A stretch of 64,000 bases of DNA from Acinetobacter colistiniresistens (GCF_024582815.1 NZ_CP102099.1:1674001-1738000), one strand, 5' to 3'; positions 47,427-57,199 are shown, counted from the stretch's first letter. Translations and numbers: made by a program. Notes: a model not told the origin generated them from the letters alone.

Positions 47427-48418
47427 TTTAAAATTTGATTGACTGGCTCAGAATAATAAAATTTCTCTAAATAAGCACGTGCACGCTGTCTTAAATAACC
47501 CGTGCTAATCACTTGCTGTAAAACAGGGCTGAGCAAATGACTGAGCTCATTTTCAATCAACGCTTCGTCGATATTCAGATCACGTAGTAAAAGATCAAAG
47601 CTACGTTCCTGATTACGGGCATACCATGCATAGACGCCATCATGCACTTGTTGCTTCAGGTAAGGGGTTTGACGAATATGTTCCCAAATCTCATGTCCCA
47701 TGCCCACGGTCTGCGGCAGGTCTTGGACTTCGATATAATTTTTCAATACAGATAAAGGCATCACTTTGATTTTATGCCAGAGATTGGCCTGAAAATGATA
47801 TAGCTTGTCATCATTGAAGTGCTGGTTTAATACCTTTTCACTCATTTGACTGATTTTTTGAATATTCTTTTGTAAGTAGTTTCCGATCGCTTCATTTAGA
47901 TTTGAATCGGTCACGGTTTCTAAGACCGATTTCCCCATTTTCATAAAATGTCCCACACCTGGCACACGCTTAGACATGGAATTATCCAGATAGTCTTGGA
48001 TAGAGTGTTGAATCAGTTGAGTGATCAGTGCAGAAAAAGCAGGGTTATTGACGATGGTTTTAATCAGGCGTTGGCGATGTCCACTTTTGCTGGCTACGTA
48101 TTGCGCAATCGAATCAATGGTGAGGACTGGAATCACATCTTCAATGCGAGTTTGATCATTGATGGGATGAATCAAGGCAAAACGGATATGTTCAGCAATT
48201 TGTTCGACTAAAAATGGACTGGCAGGTGTAGCTAAAATCTGCTTTTCAATCAGGTCAAAGATTTGTTCAAATGACCACAGATGTCCTAACTGTTGTAAGC
48301 GCAACCAATGATAGAACTGCTTAAACTCATGTTGAATGGTTTCTGCTTGTGCAAACTCATGCTCTAAAAAGTCAAGTTGTGCATCAATCAGTTGTTCTAT
48401 CATTGGCTGTTTAGACAT
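47414..48418 (-). CDS. Hypothetical 334-residue helical protein
   Basis: A soluble, almost all-helical protein with no signal peptide. It contains repeated Gln/His/Leu-rich amphipathic helices and a central VPGVGHFMKMGKSVLETVTD segment that recalls a short membrane-interacting stretch. I recognise no family. It follows the alpha/beta hydrolase gene in the same direction after a 25-base gap, so it may form an operon and serve the same lipid or ester pathway. Confidence 0.75.
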   Translation of the reverse strand: MSKQPMIEQLIDAQLDFLEHEFAQAETIQHEFKQFYHWLRLQQLGHLWSFEQIFDLIEKQILATPASPFLVEQIAEHIRFALIHPINDQTRIEDVIPVLTIDSIAQYVASKSGHRQRLIKTIVNNPAFSALITQLIQHSIQDYLDNSMSKRVPGVGHFMKMGKSVLETVTDSNLNEAIGNYLQKNIQKISQMSEKVLNQHFNDDKLYHFQANLWHKIKVMPLSVLKNYIEVQDLPQTVGMGHEIWEHIRQTPYLKQQVHDGVYAWYARNQERSFDLLLRDLNIDEALIENELSHLLSPVLQQVISTGYLRQRARAYLEKFYYSEPVNQILNKKG

Positions 48419-48443
48419 AAAATCTCAAATCGTTATGGTAAAT

Positions 48444-49460
48444 TTAGGGTGAAGAAGAGGTTGCTGGCTTTTGTACCTGAATCTTGCTTAAAAAGGGAAG
48501 GTATTGCTGTACCACCAATTGATCTGCTTCCAAGATCGGCATATGACCTACATTGTCCAAGATCACTGGTGTTTGGGCATTCTTCAGGAGCGATTTTAAC
48601 TCAGGCGCTACTTCAACATTAATAATCTTATCTTGTTTGCCCCATAGGATCAGGGTCGGCGCATCAATTGAGCGAGCCAGTAGGGCAAATGAATCTGGTG
48701 TATACAGCTTATTCAAAGCAATGATTTGGTCGACCATTTTCTTGGTTTGTTCAACTTGACCAATCATCATTTTCTCTTGTGCTTGTGCAATTTCCTTTGG
48801 AATGAACGGTGGTGTAAACATGGCTTGTTGCATTAAGAAGTTAAAGTCACCTTTCTTACTCACAATCATGTTTTTTACTTGGGTTGGATCTTTAAGATAA
48901 GGCGTGTTAGCAGATTTATAGACCCCCGCAGCATCAATCAAGAATAGGCTTTTGGTTTCAAATGGGTATTGGCCTGCATATAGCATGGCAATTGAACCGC
49001 CTAATGAATGACCTGCAACATGAGCTGGCCCTGTCAGATTGGCTGCTTCGACAAAACGACGCAATTTTTCAGTTACGTTAGGTACTGAATAATCAAAATC
49101 TTTGGGAACCTGTGTTTCACCGCTGGCGGGTAGGTCTGGAATGATGACATGGTAGTTTGCAGTTAAGGCGCGTGCAACACGATTCCAGTTGTCTCGACTG
49201 CCAGCCAAGCCATGAATTAAAATGACAATAGGTTTACCCACTTGACCGCCTTCACTATAAGACCAAGTGATATCTCCTACCTTTAAGGTCTTGCTTTGTA
49301 AGCCAGCCCAAGTCCGTTCTTGTTGGAGCAGATTTTGGAAACTCATCTCAATTTCCGCAGCCTGCGTGGTGCTGATCGCGATTGTAGTCAAACTGCATGC
49401 CAGTAAAGCCGCAGTTAATGTCCTGCGAAAGGGCATGGCAAATTGGTTTTTTGTATTCAT
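48444..49460 (-). CDS. Alpha/beta hydrolase, exported
   Basis: A 338-residue hydrolase with an N-terminal signal (LLACSLTTIAISTTQAA). The alpha/beta hydrolase core has the oxyanion HGLAGSRDNW, the nucleophile elbow GHSLGGS, the acid in LWGKQDKI and the histidine in NVGHMPILE. It acts in the periplasm on an ester or amide substrate that cannot be named. The gene is first of a probable two-gene unit with the helical protein downstream. Confidence 0.88.
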   Translation of the reverse strand: MNTKNQFAMPFRRTLTAALLACSLTTIAISTTQAAEIEMSFQNLLQQERTWAGLQSKTLKVGDITWSYSEGGQVGKPIVILIHGLAGSRDNWNRVARALTANYHVIIPDLPASGETQVPKDFDYSVPNVTEKLRRFVEAANLTGPAHVAGHSLGGSIAMLYAGQYPFETKSLFLIDAAGVYKSANTPYLKDPTQVKNMIVSKKGDFNFLMQQAMFTPPFIPKEIAQAQEKMMIGQVEQTKKMVDQIIALNKLYTPDSFALLARSIDAPTLILWGKQDKIINVEVAPELKSLLKNAQTPVILDNVGHMPILEADQLVVQQYLPFLSKIQVQKPATSSSP

Positions 49461-49681
49461 TGCTCTATCCTTGATCTATTTTTACACTCATGGATTATTG
49501 GGGAAAGTGCGAAAGGAGTCATTTGCATAATCTACAGCTGTATGGAAATTCTTGCCAATGAAATCATCATTTTTCCTTTATTTTCCTGATTAAAAGATTA
49601 GCAAGTGTTCTGAGAGTTTTTATTTTTGTCAGTGACTTTCAAACAGGTGCACATTAAACTGTCCGCTCAGGTCAATTATAA

Positions 49682-50308
49682 ATGGATACACGCATGCTCA
49701 CCGCACAAGAAGCATTAGATCGTTTAAAAGCTGGTAATGCCCGTTTTGTAAAAGGAGAGGCAGTTCAACAAAGATTATTGTCTCATCAGGAACGTGCCGA
49801 AATGGCAAGTGATCAAAATCCTTTTGCCATTGTTTTAGGCTGTTCTGACTCACGTGTACCTGCTGAAATGGTATTTGACCAAGGTTTAGGTGACCTGTTT
49901 GTAATCCGTGTTGCGGGCAATATTGTTGCACCTTCACAGGTGGGCAGTGTTGAGTTTGCGGCAGAGCGCTATGATTGTGCAGTCGTGGTGGTTTTAGGCC
50001 ATAGCCATTGTGGAGCGATTCAAGCGACCATTGATACCTTGATGCATCCAGAGCAACCCCCGTCATCGAATTTGATGTCGATCGTGAATCGTGTGCGTCC
50101 TTCGGTTGAAATCTTGATGCAAACCGAATTGAAAAACGATTTGAAAAAACTCTCGGCCCATGCAGTTCGTTCCAATGTATTTGCCTCAGTGAATCAACTA
50201 CGTCACGGTTCTGCTGTGTTAGAAAGTTTAATTGAGAAAGGCAAAATGATCGTGGTCGGAGCTGAATATTCGCTAGAAACGGGCGAAGTTAGTTTCTTCG
50301 ATTTTTAA
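49682..50308 (+). CDS. Beta-carbonic anhydrase
   Basis: A 208-residue beta-class carbonic anhydrase, interconverting CO2 and bicarbonate. The zinc ligands are Cys54 and Asp56 in GCSDSRVPAE and His107 and Cys110 in GHSHCGA. There is no signal peptide, so it is cytoplasmic. The start may be ATG 49682 or ATG 49694. A hairpin at 50314-50337 follows. Confidence 0.94.
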   Translation: MDTRMLTAQEALDRLKAGNARFVKGEAVQQRLLSHQERAEMASDQNPFAIVLGCSDSRVPAEMVFDQGLGDLFVIRVAGNIVAPSQVGSVEFAAERYDCAVVVVLGHSHCGAIQATIDTLMHPEQPPSSNLMSIVNRVRPSVEILMQTELKNDLKKLSAHAVRSNVFASVNQLRHGSAVLESLIEKGKMIVVGAEYSLETGEVSFFDF

Positions 50309-50313
50309 AGTAG

Positions 50314-50337
50314 ATGGCGAGTTGAGAAACTCGCCAT
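50314..50337 (+). terminator. Terminator of carbonic anhydrase gene
   Basis: ATGGCGAGTT / AACTCGCCAT, a 10-bp stem with a 4-base loop, followed by an AATTTTA stretch. Confidence 0.65.
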
Positions 50338-50408
50338 AATTTTATGATTAATGCTTTATATCCTTCATTGATAAAATCTGGATGTTTCAACCCAAAGAGC
50401 ATTCTGCA

Positions 50409-50849
50409 ATGAATATTATGCCTGTATCTGAATCCCTGATGGCAGATTGGTTGGGATTGAGAAAACTGCTCTGGCCTGATCATGACGAGGCACATTTACA
50501 GGAAATGCAGCAGCTACTTCAACAGACACAAAGCTTACAGCTACTCGCATATTCAGATACTCAACAAGCGATTGCCATGCTAGAAGCATCGATTCGATAT
50601 GAATATGTAAATGGCACGCAAACTTCACCCGTTGCATTTCTTGAAGGAATTTATGTCCTTCCTGATTATCGACGTTCAGGCATCGCAACACATCTGATTC
50701 AACAAGTAGAAGCATGGGCAAAACCGTTTGGATGTACTGAATTTGCCTCGGATGCAGCCCTCGACAATCGTATTAGCCATGCGATGCATCAGGCGCTTGG
50801 TTTTCATGAAACTGAACGTGTGGTTTATTTCAAGAAACACATTGGCTGA
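50409..50849 (+). CDS. Aminoglycoside 6'-N-acetyltransferase, AAC(6')-I type
   Basis: A 146-residue GNAT enzyme highly similar in layout to the chromosomal AAC(6')-I group of Acinetobacter (Ig, Ij, Ik and relatives), which acetylates tobramycin, amikacin and kanamycin. Diagnostic segments are AMLEASIRYEYVNGT, VAFLEGIYVLPDYRRSGIAT (acetyl-CoA loop) and EFASDAALDNRISHAMHQ, ending in the GFHETERVVYFKK strand. The ATG at 50409 gives the family's usual N-terminus; the ATG at 50382 adds nine residues. It is not in a mobile element, so it is an intrinsic gene. Expression level cannot be judged. Confidence 0.93.
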   Translation: MNIMPVSESLMADWLGLRKLLWPDHDEAHLQEMQQLLQQTQSLQLLAYSDTQQAIAMLEASIRYEYVNGTQTSPVAFLEGIYVLPDYRRSGIATHLIQQVEAWAKPFGCTEFASDAALDNRISHAMHQALGFHETERVVYFKKHIG

Positions 50850-50872
50850 CGCGCTAGTAATCAATGCGTGAT

Positions 50873-51502
50873 TTATAAAGCGCCTTTAATATAAGGGTAA
50901 GCTAAATTTAACAGCATGGGTTGCGCTTTGGCGTTGGGATGAATTTGATCATTTTGAATTAAATGCTTATGCCCAGCGATGCCTTCTAAGAAGAAGGGCA
51001 ACAGCTTTACTTGATATTGTTGGCTAACCACTTTGTAATTATTTTCAAAAGCAGTGTTATAGGCAGTTCCATAGTTCGGCGGAATTTTCATACCAAACAA
51101 TAAAACATTGGCCTTCTGTTTTTGGCTAAGCTGTACCAATTGTGCAAGGTTTTTTTGAATCATTTGTGGCGGTTGGCCCCGTAAACCATCATTTCCTCCA
51201 AGCTCAATCACGACGACTTCTGGCTTATAGGTTTGTAACAGTTTCGGAAGTCTTGCCAATGCACCGCTGGTGGTTTCACCACTGACACTTGCATTGACCA
51301 CTTCGTGCTGTTTCGGATACTGTTGGTCTAAGCGTTGTTGTAATAACTGAACCCAGCCTTGCTTTACATCAATGCCATAACCTGCGCTGAGGCTATCACC
51401 CAAAATTAAAATAGTCTTTGCTGAAACCCATGTTGGGGTCAAACACATTGTGATGATCCCAATTGCTTTTGATACTGACCCGATAACTTTAGATTTTTGC
51501 AT
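50873..51502 (-). CDS. tesA: GDSL arylesterase/lysophospholipase TesA-like
   Basis: A 209-residue SGNH hydrolase with a signal peptide (cleavage near VSAK). Active-site blocks are ILGDSLSAGYGI (Ser), ELGGNDGLRG (Asn) and NDQIHPNAK (Asp/His). It is periplasmic and cleaves thioester, ester or lysophospholipid bonds. It is divergent from the ybbA/ybbP transporter genes with a 36-base gap, the same arrangement as in many gammaproteobacteria. Confidence 0.92.
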   Translation of the reverse strand: MQKSKVIGSVSKAIGIITMCLTPTWVSAKTILILGDSLSAGYGIDVKQGWVQLLQQRLDQQYPKQHEVVNASVSGETTSGALARLPKLLQTYKPEVVVIELGGNDGLRGQPPQMIQKNLAQLVQLSQKQKANVLLFGMKIPPNYGTAYNTAFENNYKVVSQQYQVKLLPFFLEGIAGHKHLIQNDQIHPNAKAQPMLLNLAYPYIKGAL

Positions 51503-51538
51503 CGCATTTCAAATTTGTCCTAAAGGATACGTGACATC

Positions 51539-52243
51539 ATGCCACAACCGATTATCTCTGCCCAAAAAGTTACACAAAATATTCAAATCAATCAGCAAAG
51601 TCTCAGCATTTTAAAAGACATTGATTTAGACATTTATCAAGGTGAACAGATTGCGATTACAGGTCGATCAGGTTCAGGAAAATCAACCTTATTGGGCATT
51701 CTTGCGACACTGGATCGACCAAGTCTGGGCGAATTATGGGTGTGTGGGGAAGCTGTGCATACTTTAACGGAAGAACAACGGGCCCGTGTTCGTTTAGAAA
51801 ATATTGGCTTTGTATTTCAGTCTTTCCAACTGTTACCCCAGTTAAGCGCATTGGAAAATGTGATGCTGCCACTACGCTTGCAGCCTGATTTTAATTTCAA
51901 GCAGGCGGAACAGAAAGCCTTGCTATGGCTGGAACGGGTGGGCCTGATTCGACAAGCACAGCAAACACCGAAAGTACTATCCGGAGGGGAGCAACAACGT
52001 GTTGCGATTGCACGTGCCTTGATTGCGGAGCCGAAAATCATTTTTGCTGATGAGCCGACAGGCAATCTGGATGGACAAACTGCGGAAGAGGTTGAGCAAC
52101 TGTTATTTGATTTAAATCAGGAGTTAGGTACGACCTTAGTCCTGGTCACTCATGATCAAAACTTGGCTGCACTTTGCCAACGGCATGTCAAACTGGTTGA
52201 TGGTCAAATTCAGGAAATCGTCAAGCAGCCGGAGGGGATATGA
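51539..52243 (+). CDS. ybbA: ABC transporter ATPase YbbA
   Basis: A 234-residue ATPase of the MacB/LolD-like group. Walker A is GRSGSGKST, the signature LSGGEQQR, Walker [10 protein letters not shown] and the H-loop LVTHD. With YbbP it forms a MacB-like complex that is thought to work with TesA on periplasmic hydrophobic substrates. Its TGA overlaps the ybbP ATG by four bases. Confidence 0.93.
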   Translation: MPQPIISAQKVTQNIQINQQSLSILKDIDLDIYQGEQIAITGRSGSGKSTLLGILATLDRPSLGELWVCGEAVHTLTEEQRARVRLENIGFVFQSFQLLPQLSALENVMLPLRLQPDFNFKQAEQKALLWLERVGLIRQAQQTPKVLSGGEQQRVAIARALIAEPKIIFADEPTGNLDGQTAEEVEQLLFDLNQELGTTLVLVTHDQNLAALCQRHVKLVDGQIQEIVKQPEGI

Positions 52244-54723
52244 GTTCAGTGCTGAAACCTTTACTGCAGCAAAGTTTTCGTACAGGTGGTTTATATCTCC
52301 TGATTATTGCGCTGTCTTTGGCAATCAGTGCAACCACGGCACTTAAGTTCAGTAATACCCAAGTGCAAAATGCTGTTGCGTTACAAGCAGCTGAAATGTT
52401 GGGTGCAGATCTGGTTCTATCTGATAAGGAGCCCATTCAACTCATTTGGCTGCAACAGGCAGATAAGCTGAAGTTACAACATGCAGCAGTGACTGTATTT
52501 AGTTCGATGGCACATAACCAAGATCAGTTTGTGATGGTCAATGTCAAAGCGGTGGATGATCATTTCCCATTACGTGGCCAATTACAGATTCAACCCAATG
52601 CAGGAACGATACAGCCAGGTCAGGTTTGGCTAAGTCCGCGGGCGATGGATCTGTTGCATACCAAACTAGGTGAGCCGCTTGCGATCGCAGATGGTCAGTT
52701 TAAGGTTACAGGCATTATTGAGCGTGACTCCAATCAGGAAATGGGTTTCTCTGGTTTTTCTCCTACAGTGATTATTCATCAGGCTGATATCGCCAAAACC
52801 AATGCTGTTCAGGTCGGGAGTCGAATTGAGTATCGACTGCTCCTTGCAGGAGAGCCAAAGCAAACCCAAGCCTTTAAAAAAGCTTTTCAGCAATCTCAAA
52901 AGCTTGAACAGGAGATTGATCAGCCAGTAGATCAACAGCTGGAGAGTGAGCAGGGTTCGCTGAAACTTAGAGATGCCAGCCAATCCAATAGCCGTTTGAT
53001 GAAACCGATCGAAAATCTGGATACCTTTTTACAGCTTGCCAATTTATTGACCATTTTGCTCTGTGGTATCGCGATTGCTTTAACCAGTCAGCGTTATGTG
53101 CAACAGAATCAGGATCATATTGCGTTGATGCGTTGTTTAGGTGCGAGTAAGCGACAAATTTTATGGGCGTATATTGCCTTGCTTGGCATCGTCAGTGCCT
53201 TGTCAATTGTACTGGGGAGCTTAATTGGAATTGCGTTGGGCTATGGTTTGCTACAACTGATGTTGCAACTGATTCCACAGCTGCAATTGAGCTTTGCACT
53301 GGCTGATTTGCTTTATGCTTTACCGATTGCAATTTTTACCAGTGTGATGGTGCTGATTGGCTTTATTTTGCCGAGCATTTGGCAGTTGTTAAATACGCCT
53401 CCGATTCGGGTGATTCGCCAACAAGAGCGTTCACGTAAGTCTTATCTGGCAATGTTCGCAATTGGTATTGTCAGTTTGATTCTATTTAGTTTGGTGTTGA
53501 GTGATAACTTACAATTAAGCCTGTTGGTGTTAAGCGCAATATTGTTGCTTTGCGTGATTTTGTATGTGGTGATTTGGCTGCTACTCAAGACGATTAAACA
53601 ACTGAAACATCCTCTTGCTGCCTATGTAAGGATTCCACATCAAACCGCTTTGCAGGTCACAGCATTGGCTTTAGGCTTGAGCTTGATTACAGTCTTGAGT
53701 GTGCTAAGAACTGACCTATTACAACGATGGCAACAACAATTGCCAGTGGGGACGCCGAATCAATTTGTTTATGGTCTGCCACCATTTGATATGCCGCAGT
53801 TTAAACAGCAAATTGAGCAAAATGGTTGGCAGTCAACGCCACTTTATCCGAATATTCGTGGGCGTTTGGTTGCTAAAAATGGTCATGCCTTTGCACCCGA
53901 ACTGGCCAAGCAAAACAATTCATTGCGCCGTGAATTGAATTTGACTCAAACAGATCATTATCCTAAAGACAATGTGATTACCCAAGGCGTTGCCAAATTT
54001 AGCAAAATAGGGCAAGTGTCAGTCGAGCAAAAAACCGCACAGGAGCTTGGCATTCAAATTGGGGATCAACTCAGTTTTAGTTTGCCAGAAGGAACATTAG
54101 CAGCAACGGTAGTGAATTTACGTTCTGTTGAATGGGAGAGCTTTAGTCCGAATTTTTTCTTTATCTTCTCACCTAAAACCATGGATGAAAATGCAGGAAG
54201 TTATTTGGGCAGTTTTTATCTGCCCCCTGCGGATCAACCGAAAATGGTGCAATTGATTCAACAGTTTTCTAATACAGTATTTATTGATGTGGGGCGGGTG
54301 CTGGATGAAATTAAACGCTTGGTGAATGTGCTGGTACAGATCATAACGGTACTGGCTGCCTTAGTCGGCTTCTCTGGCGTATTGGTACTGATTGCATGTC
54401 TGAATGTGTTGATGGATGAACGCCGTAAAGAGGTTGCCTTACTACGTTCATTTGGCGTTGCCAAGAATAAGTTAAAACGTATGCTCAGTCTGGAGATTGG
54501 TTTTATTGGCCTGTTGGCCGGTGTGGTGGCGTGTTTGTTCGCCGAAGTGATTAGTGCGATTGCCAGTCACAGGATGCAAATGGCAGTGCAATGGCATCCT
54601 GAGATTTGGCTGATCTTACCGCTGAGCATGATGATCATTTGTACCTTGATTGGTCGTTATCGCCTGAGCTATTTATGCGATATCCCACCTTTACAAAGTC
54701 TAAGAGAAATCAATCAGTCTTAG
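52240..54723 (+). CDS. ybbP: ABC transporter permease YbbP
   Basis: An 827-residue FtsX/MacB-type permease with ten or so membrane segments and two large periplasmic domains. FtsX-like membrane modules lie near residues 265-380 and 715-815; the C-terminus reads PPLQSLREINQS. Its last 11 codons recur, diverged, at 55503-55535 next to the second rhomboid gene, showing that its 3' junction was duplicated. Confidence 0.92.
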   Translation: MSSVLKPLLQQSFRTGGLYLLIIALSLAISATTALKFSNTQVQNAVALQAAEMLGADLVLSDKEPIQLIWLQQADKLKLQHAAVTVFSSMAHNQDQFVMVNVKAVDDHFPLRGQLQIQPNAGTIQPGQVWLSPRAMDLLHTKLGEPLAIADGQFKVTGIIERDSNQEMGFSGFSPTVIIHQADIAKTNAVQVGSRIEYRLLLAGEPKQTQAFKKAFQQSQKLEQEIDQPVDQQLESEQGSLKLRDASQSNSRLMKPIENLDTFLQLANLLTILLCGIAIALTSQRYVQQNQDHIALMRCLGASKRQILWAYIALLGIVSALSIVLGSLIGIALGYGLLQLMLQLIPQLQLSFALADLLYALPIAIFTSVMVLIGFILPSIWQLLNTPPIRVIRQQERSRKSYLAMFAIGIVSLILFSLVLSDNLQLSLLVLSAILLLCVILYVVIWLLLKTIKQLKHPLAAYVRIPHQTALQVTALALGLSLITVLSVLRTDLLQRWQQQLPVGTPNQFVYGLPPFDMPQFKQQIEQNGWQSTPLYPNIRGRLVAKNGHAFAPELAKQNNSLRRELNLTQTDHYPKDNVITQGVAKFSKIGQVSVEQKTAQELGIQIGDQLSFSLPEGTLAATVVNLRSVEWESFSPNFFFIFSPKTMDENAGSYLGSFYLPPADQPKMVQLIQQFSNTVFIDVGRVLDEIKRLVNVLVQIITVLAALVGFSGVLVLIACLNVLMDERRKEVALLRSFGVAKNKLKRMLSLEIGFIGLLAGVVACLFAEVISAIASHRMQMAVQWHPEIWLILPLSMMIICTLIGRYRLSYLCDIPPLQSLREINQS

Positions 54724-54779
54724 AGGCTTAACTACTTTTGGCACAGGATTCTATGCTTTAAAGGATTGAATCCTGTGCT
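54691..54779. repeat. Junction repeat, copy 1 (ybbP end plus rhomboid remnant)
   Basis: 89 bases aligned without gaps to 55503-55591 (about 70 of 89 identical). It holds the true ybbP 3' end and, on the minus strand, a decayed rhomboid C-terminus (TGFNPLKHRILCQK, compared with TGLNPLWHEILRQN in the intact gene). Confidence 0.85.
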
Positions 54780-54816
54780 GGTGTAATGAGGAGTGATCAT
54801 ACGATCACTGTAAAGA

Positions 54817-55242
54817 TTAGCCCTCTAAGGGGATGAGCTGCGGATTCCAGACAATTTCCCATAGATGCCCATTGGGATCGGTAAAATATCCAGCATAACC
54901 GCCATAAAATGTACTTTGAGCTTCTTTGATGATGGTGGCTCCAGCTTCTTTTGCGTGCTGCATGATCTCATCAACTTCATTCTTGTGAATGACATTATGT
55001 CCAATCGACATGGCAGTTGAACTGATAGGATGTTTGATTAATCCTGCATCCCGAGCGAGATCATCTTGCGCAAAGATTGCAAGCTTGAGTCCATTGTGAA
55101 GATCAAAGAAGGCGACAGCGCCATGTTCAAACTCTCGTCCAATAATGCCTTCAGTTGGAAATCCAAGACCATCACGATAAAAAATAAGAGATTGTTCTAG
55201 GTCGATAACACCAAGTGTTAAAACAGAAATTCGTGGTTTCAT
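54817..55242 (-). CDS. VOC/glyoxalase-superfamily protein
   Basis: A 141-residue single VOC domain with two beta-alpha-beta-beta-beta modules. It opens with SVLTLGVIDLEQSLIFYRDG and ends with GYAGYFTDPNGHLWEIVWNP, the typical metal-ligand-bearing strand. Substrate is unknown. ATG 55242 (MKPRISVL) has AGGGAT upstream, so the longer start at 55302 is rejected. It lies between two copies of the ybbP/rhomboid junction, which suggests a later insertion. Confidence 0.85.
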   Translation of the reverse strand: MKPRISVLTLGVIDLEQSLIFYRDGLGFPTEGIIGREFEHGAVAFFDLHNGLKLAIFAQDDLARDAGLIKHPISSTAMSIGHNVIHKNEVDEIMQHAKEAGATIIKEAQSTFYGGYAGYFTDPNGHLWEIVWNPQLIPLEG

Positions 55243-55502
55243 ATCTATATCCCTTTTGATTTCATAGATAAACTTATCCAGCATAAGTGTATTATTCGTC
55301 ATGGGCCGTTCATGGAATAACGGAAGAACTCGTATTGACGAGGGAATGGGCCAACCTTCCCAAACCTAATCTGTTTTAGACTCAATCAGCATAATCAGAG
55401 GTGAAAATTCAGTCAATAAGAACTGTGTATTCATGTATTTTATGAGGCTCAACGCAGCGCATTCCGTGATGAACTCCTGCTTCTATCAGTGTAATTTCTG
55501 CT

Positions 55503-55591
55503 CTACAACGCCGAAGAGAAATCCATCAGTCTTAGAATGTTGACTGGTTCTGGCGCAAGATTTCATGCCATAAAGGATTGAGTCCTGTGCT
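55503..55591. repeat. Junction repeat, copy 2 (ybbP remnant plus rhomboid end)
   Basis: Counterpart of 54691-54779. It contains the intact rhomboid C-terminus on the minus strand and, on the plus strand, a decayed ybbP ending (LQRRREIHQS and stop, compared with LQSLREINQS in ybbP). Confidence 0.85.
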
Positions 55592-56338
55592 TAACGCCGT
55601 GCAATACCAATAAAATGCAGCAAGTAAAATAAATCCAATCATTAAAGCCATGATTTGGAATACAACTTTATTCTGCATTTTTTGGCTGAAATACCATGTT
55701 GCTGCCAGTAAAGCACCCATCAGCATGCCACCGATATGTGCGGCATTATTAATACCTGAAACGGTAAAACCAAAGATGAGGTTAATCCCCATAATCATCA
55801 GTAATGATTTTTTATCGAGCCAGAAGCGTTGCTGCGGTAAGGGCGGAAATAAGGACACTACGGTGAGTGCTGCACCGAGACCCATCACTGCACCTGATGC
55901 ACCTGCACTGATCCGTGGTAAGAGATTTGGATCAAAGTGCTGCAACAGTTCATAGCCATCACGAATGCTTAAATAGCTTGATAGGACACTGCCCATTAAA
56001 CCTGCAAGAAAATATAGTCCAACATAATAACTTCGTCCAAACAGTTGTTCCGCAATACTGCCAAAGATATACAGCGCCCACATATTCAACATCAAATGAA
56101 TCATGCCAAAATGAAAAAACATACTGCTGAATAGGCGTTCTGGTTCACCAGTAAAAGTCAGTGGAGTAAAATCTGCACCCCAGGCAATTGCATCTACTGG
56201 GGCAGGGTCGGTAATATTCACCCCTGAAAGAATTTGCCAGCCAAATAATCCGACATTGACTGCAATCAGTAGCGCAGTGAACCACCAGGTTTGTATTTGC
56301 AATTTTTGATTGATTTGTGGTGGAGTCGTTTCAGTCAT
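55532..56338 (-). CDS. Rhomboid-family intramembrane protease (second)
   Basis: A 268-residue rhomboid with the catalytic Ser148 in SAGASGAVMG and His201 in NNAAHIGG. Compared with the 205-residue rhomboid at 43.7 kb, it carries a longer N-terminal segment and the usual HLMLNMWAL motif. It is divergent from mtgA. Its 3' end is duplicated at 54691-54779. Confidence 0.92.
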   Translation of the reverse strand: MTETTPPQINQKLQIQTWWFTALLIAVNVGLFGWQILSGVNITDPAPVDAIAWGADFTPLTFTGEPERLFSSMFFHFGMIHLMLNMWALYIFGSIAEQLFGRSYYVGLYFLAGLMGSVLSSYLSIRDGYELLQHFDPNLLPRISAGASGAVMGLGAALTVVSLFPPLPQQRFWLDKKSLLMIMGINLIFGFTVSGINNAAHIGGMLMGALLAATWYFSQKMQNKVVFQIMALMIGFILLAAFYWYCTALSTGLNPLWHEILRQNQSTF

Positions 56339-56410
56339 ATGTTTAGGCTAGTTATTGATATATAAAATAGCTTAGCATGAATTTATTGCACGATGGAGTG
56401 ATGCAGTTTA

Positions 56411-57085
56411 ATGAAAGCCTTTTTAGCACGCTTAGTAATGTTGGTTGTTGGCGTCATTCTCCTGATCCAACTGTGGATTTTTAGTAGTTTGCTATGGTGG
56501 CGTACCCACCCTGTTGAAACCACGATGTTTATGCGTTGGGACTATTTAACCGACTTTAAACCGATCAAACAGGAATGGCGTGATTACGATGATATTAGTG
56601 ATAATTTCAAGCGTGCTATTTTAGCGGGCGAAGATGCCAAGTTTATTCATCATCATGGTTTTGACTGGGCGGGAATTCAATTTGCATTAGAACGAAATAG
56701 TGAAAAAGGTGAGCTGGTGGCAGGCGGTTCAACGGTTTCACAACAGCTGGCTAAAAATTTATTTCTCTATAATCAGCGCTCCTTCATCCGTAAGGGTCAA
56801 GAAGCAGTTGCAACGTGGATGATGGAACGGATGTGGTCAAAACGCCGTATTTTAGAAGTGTATATGAATTCGGTTGAATTTGGTCAAAATATCTATGGCG
56901 TTGAGGCCGCAGCTCAATTCTATTATGGCAAAAGTTCGAAAAGTCTAAGTCGAGAGCAGGCGGCTTTCTTGGCGGCTTTACTCCCAAATCCAAAGTATTA
57001 TCAAGACAATCGCAATGATCGTAAGCTGCAGTATCGTAAACGTGTGATTTTAAAATATATGAATGCCATACAACTTCCACAATAA
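56411..57085 (+). CDS. mtgA: Monofunctional peptidoglycan transglycosylase MtgA
   Basis: A 224-residue GT51 glycosyltransferase that polymerises lipid II into glycan strands. One N-terminal membrane anchor ([20 protein letters not shown]) is followed by the catalytic [15 protein letters not shown] and [15 protein letters not shown] motifs and later [15 protein letters not shown]. There is no transpeptidase domain. A GGAG lies about 11 bases before the ATG. Confidence 0.94.
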   Translation: MKAFLARLVMLVVGVILLIQLWIFSSLLWWRTHPVETTMFMRWDYLTDFKPIKQEWRDYDDISDNFKRAILAGEDAKFIHHHGFDWAGIQFALERNSEKGELVAGGSTVSQQLAKNLFLYNQRSFIRKGQEAVATWMMERMWSKRRILEVYMNSVEFGQNIYGVEAAAQFYYGKSSKSLSREQAAFLAALLPNPKYYQDNRNDRKLQYRKRVILKYMNAIQLPQ

Positions 57086-57098
57086 TTTGCTGAATTTC

Positions 57099-57130
57099 AA
57101 AAAAAGCTCAATATTTTTGGGCTTTTTTTA
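57099..57130 (+). terminator. Terminator of mtgA
   Basis: A-run with GCTC pairs with GGGC and a T-run (9-base loop), just before the ppk1 region. Confidence 0.7.
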
Positions 57131-57199
57131 CCAAATTGACATAATTTTGCAGCATACTAAAAGCATCACTTGATGAATGATAATGCGACAAGGTTCAGT

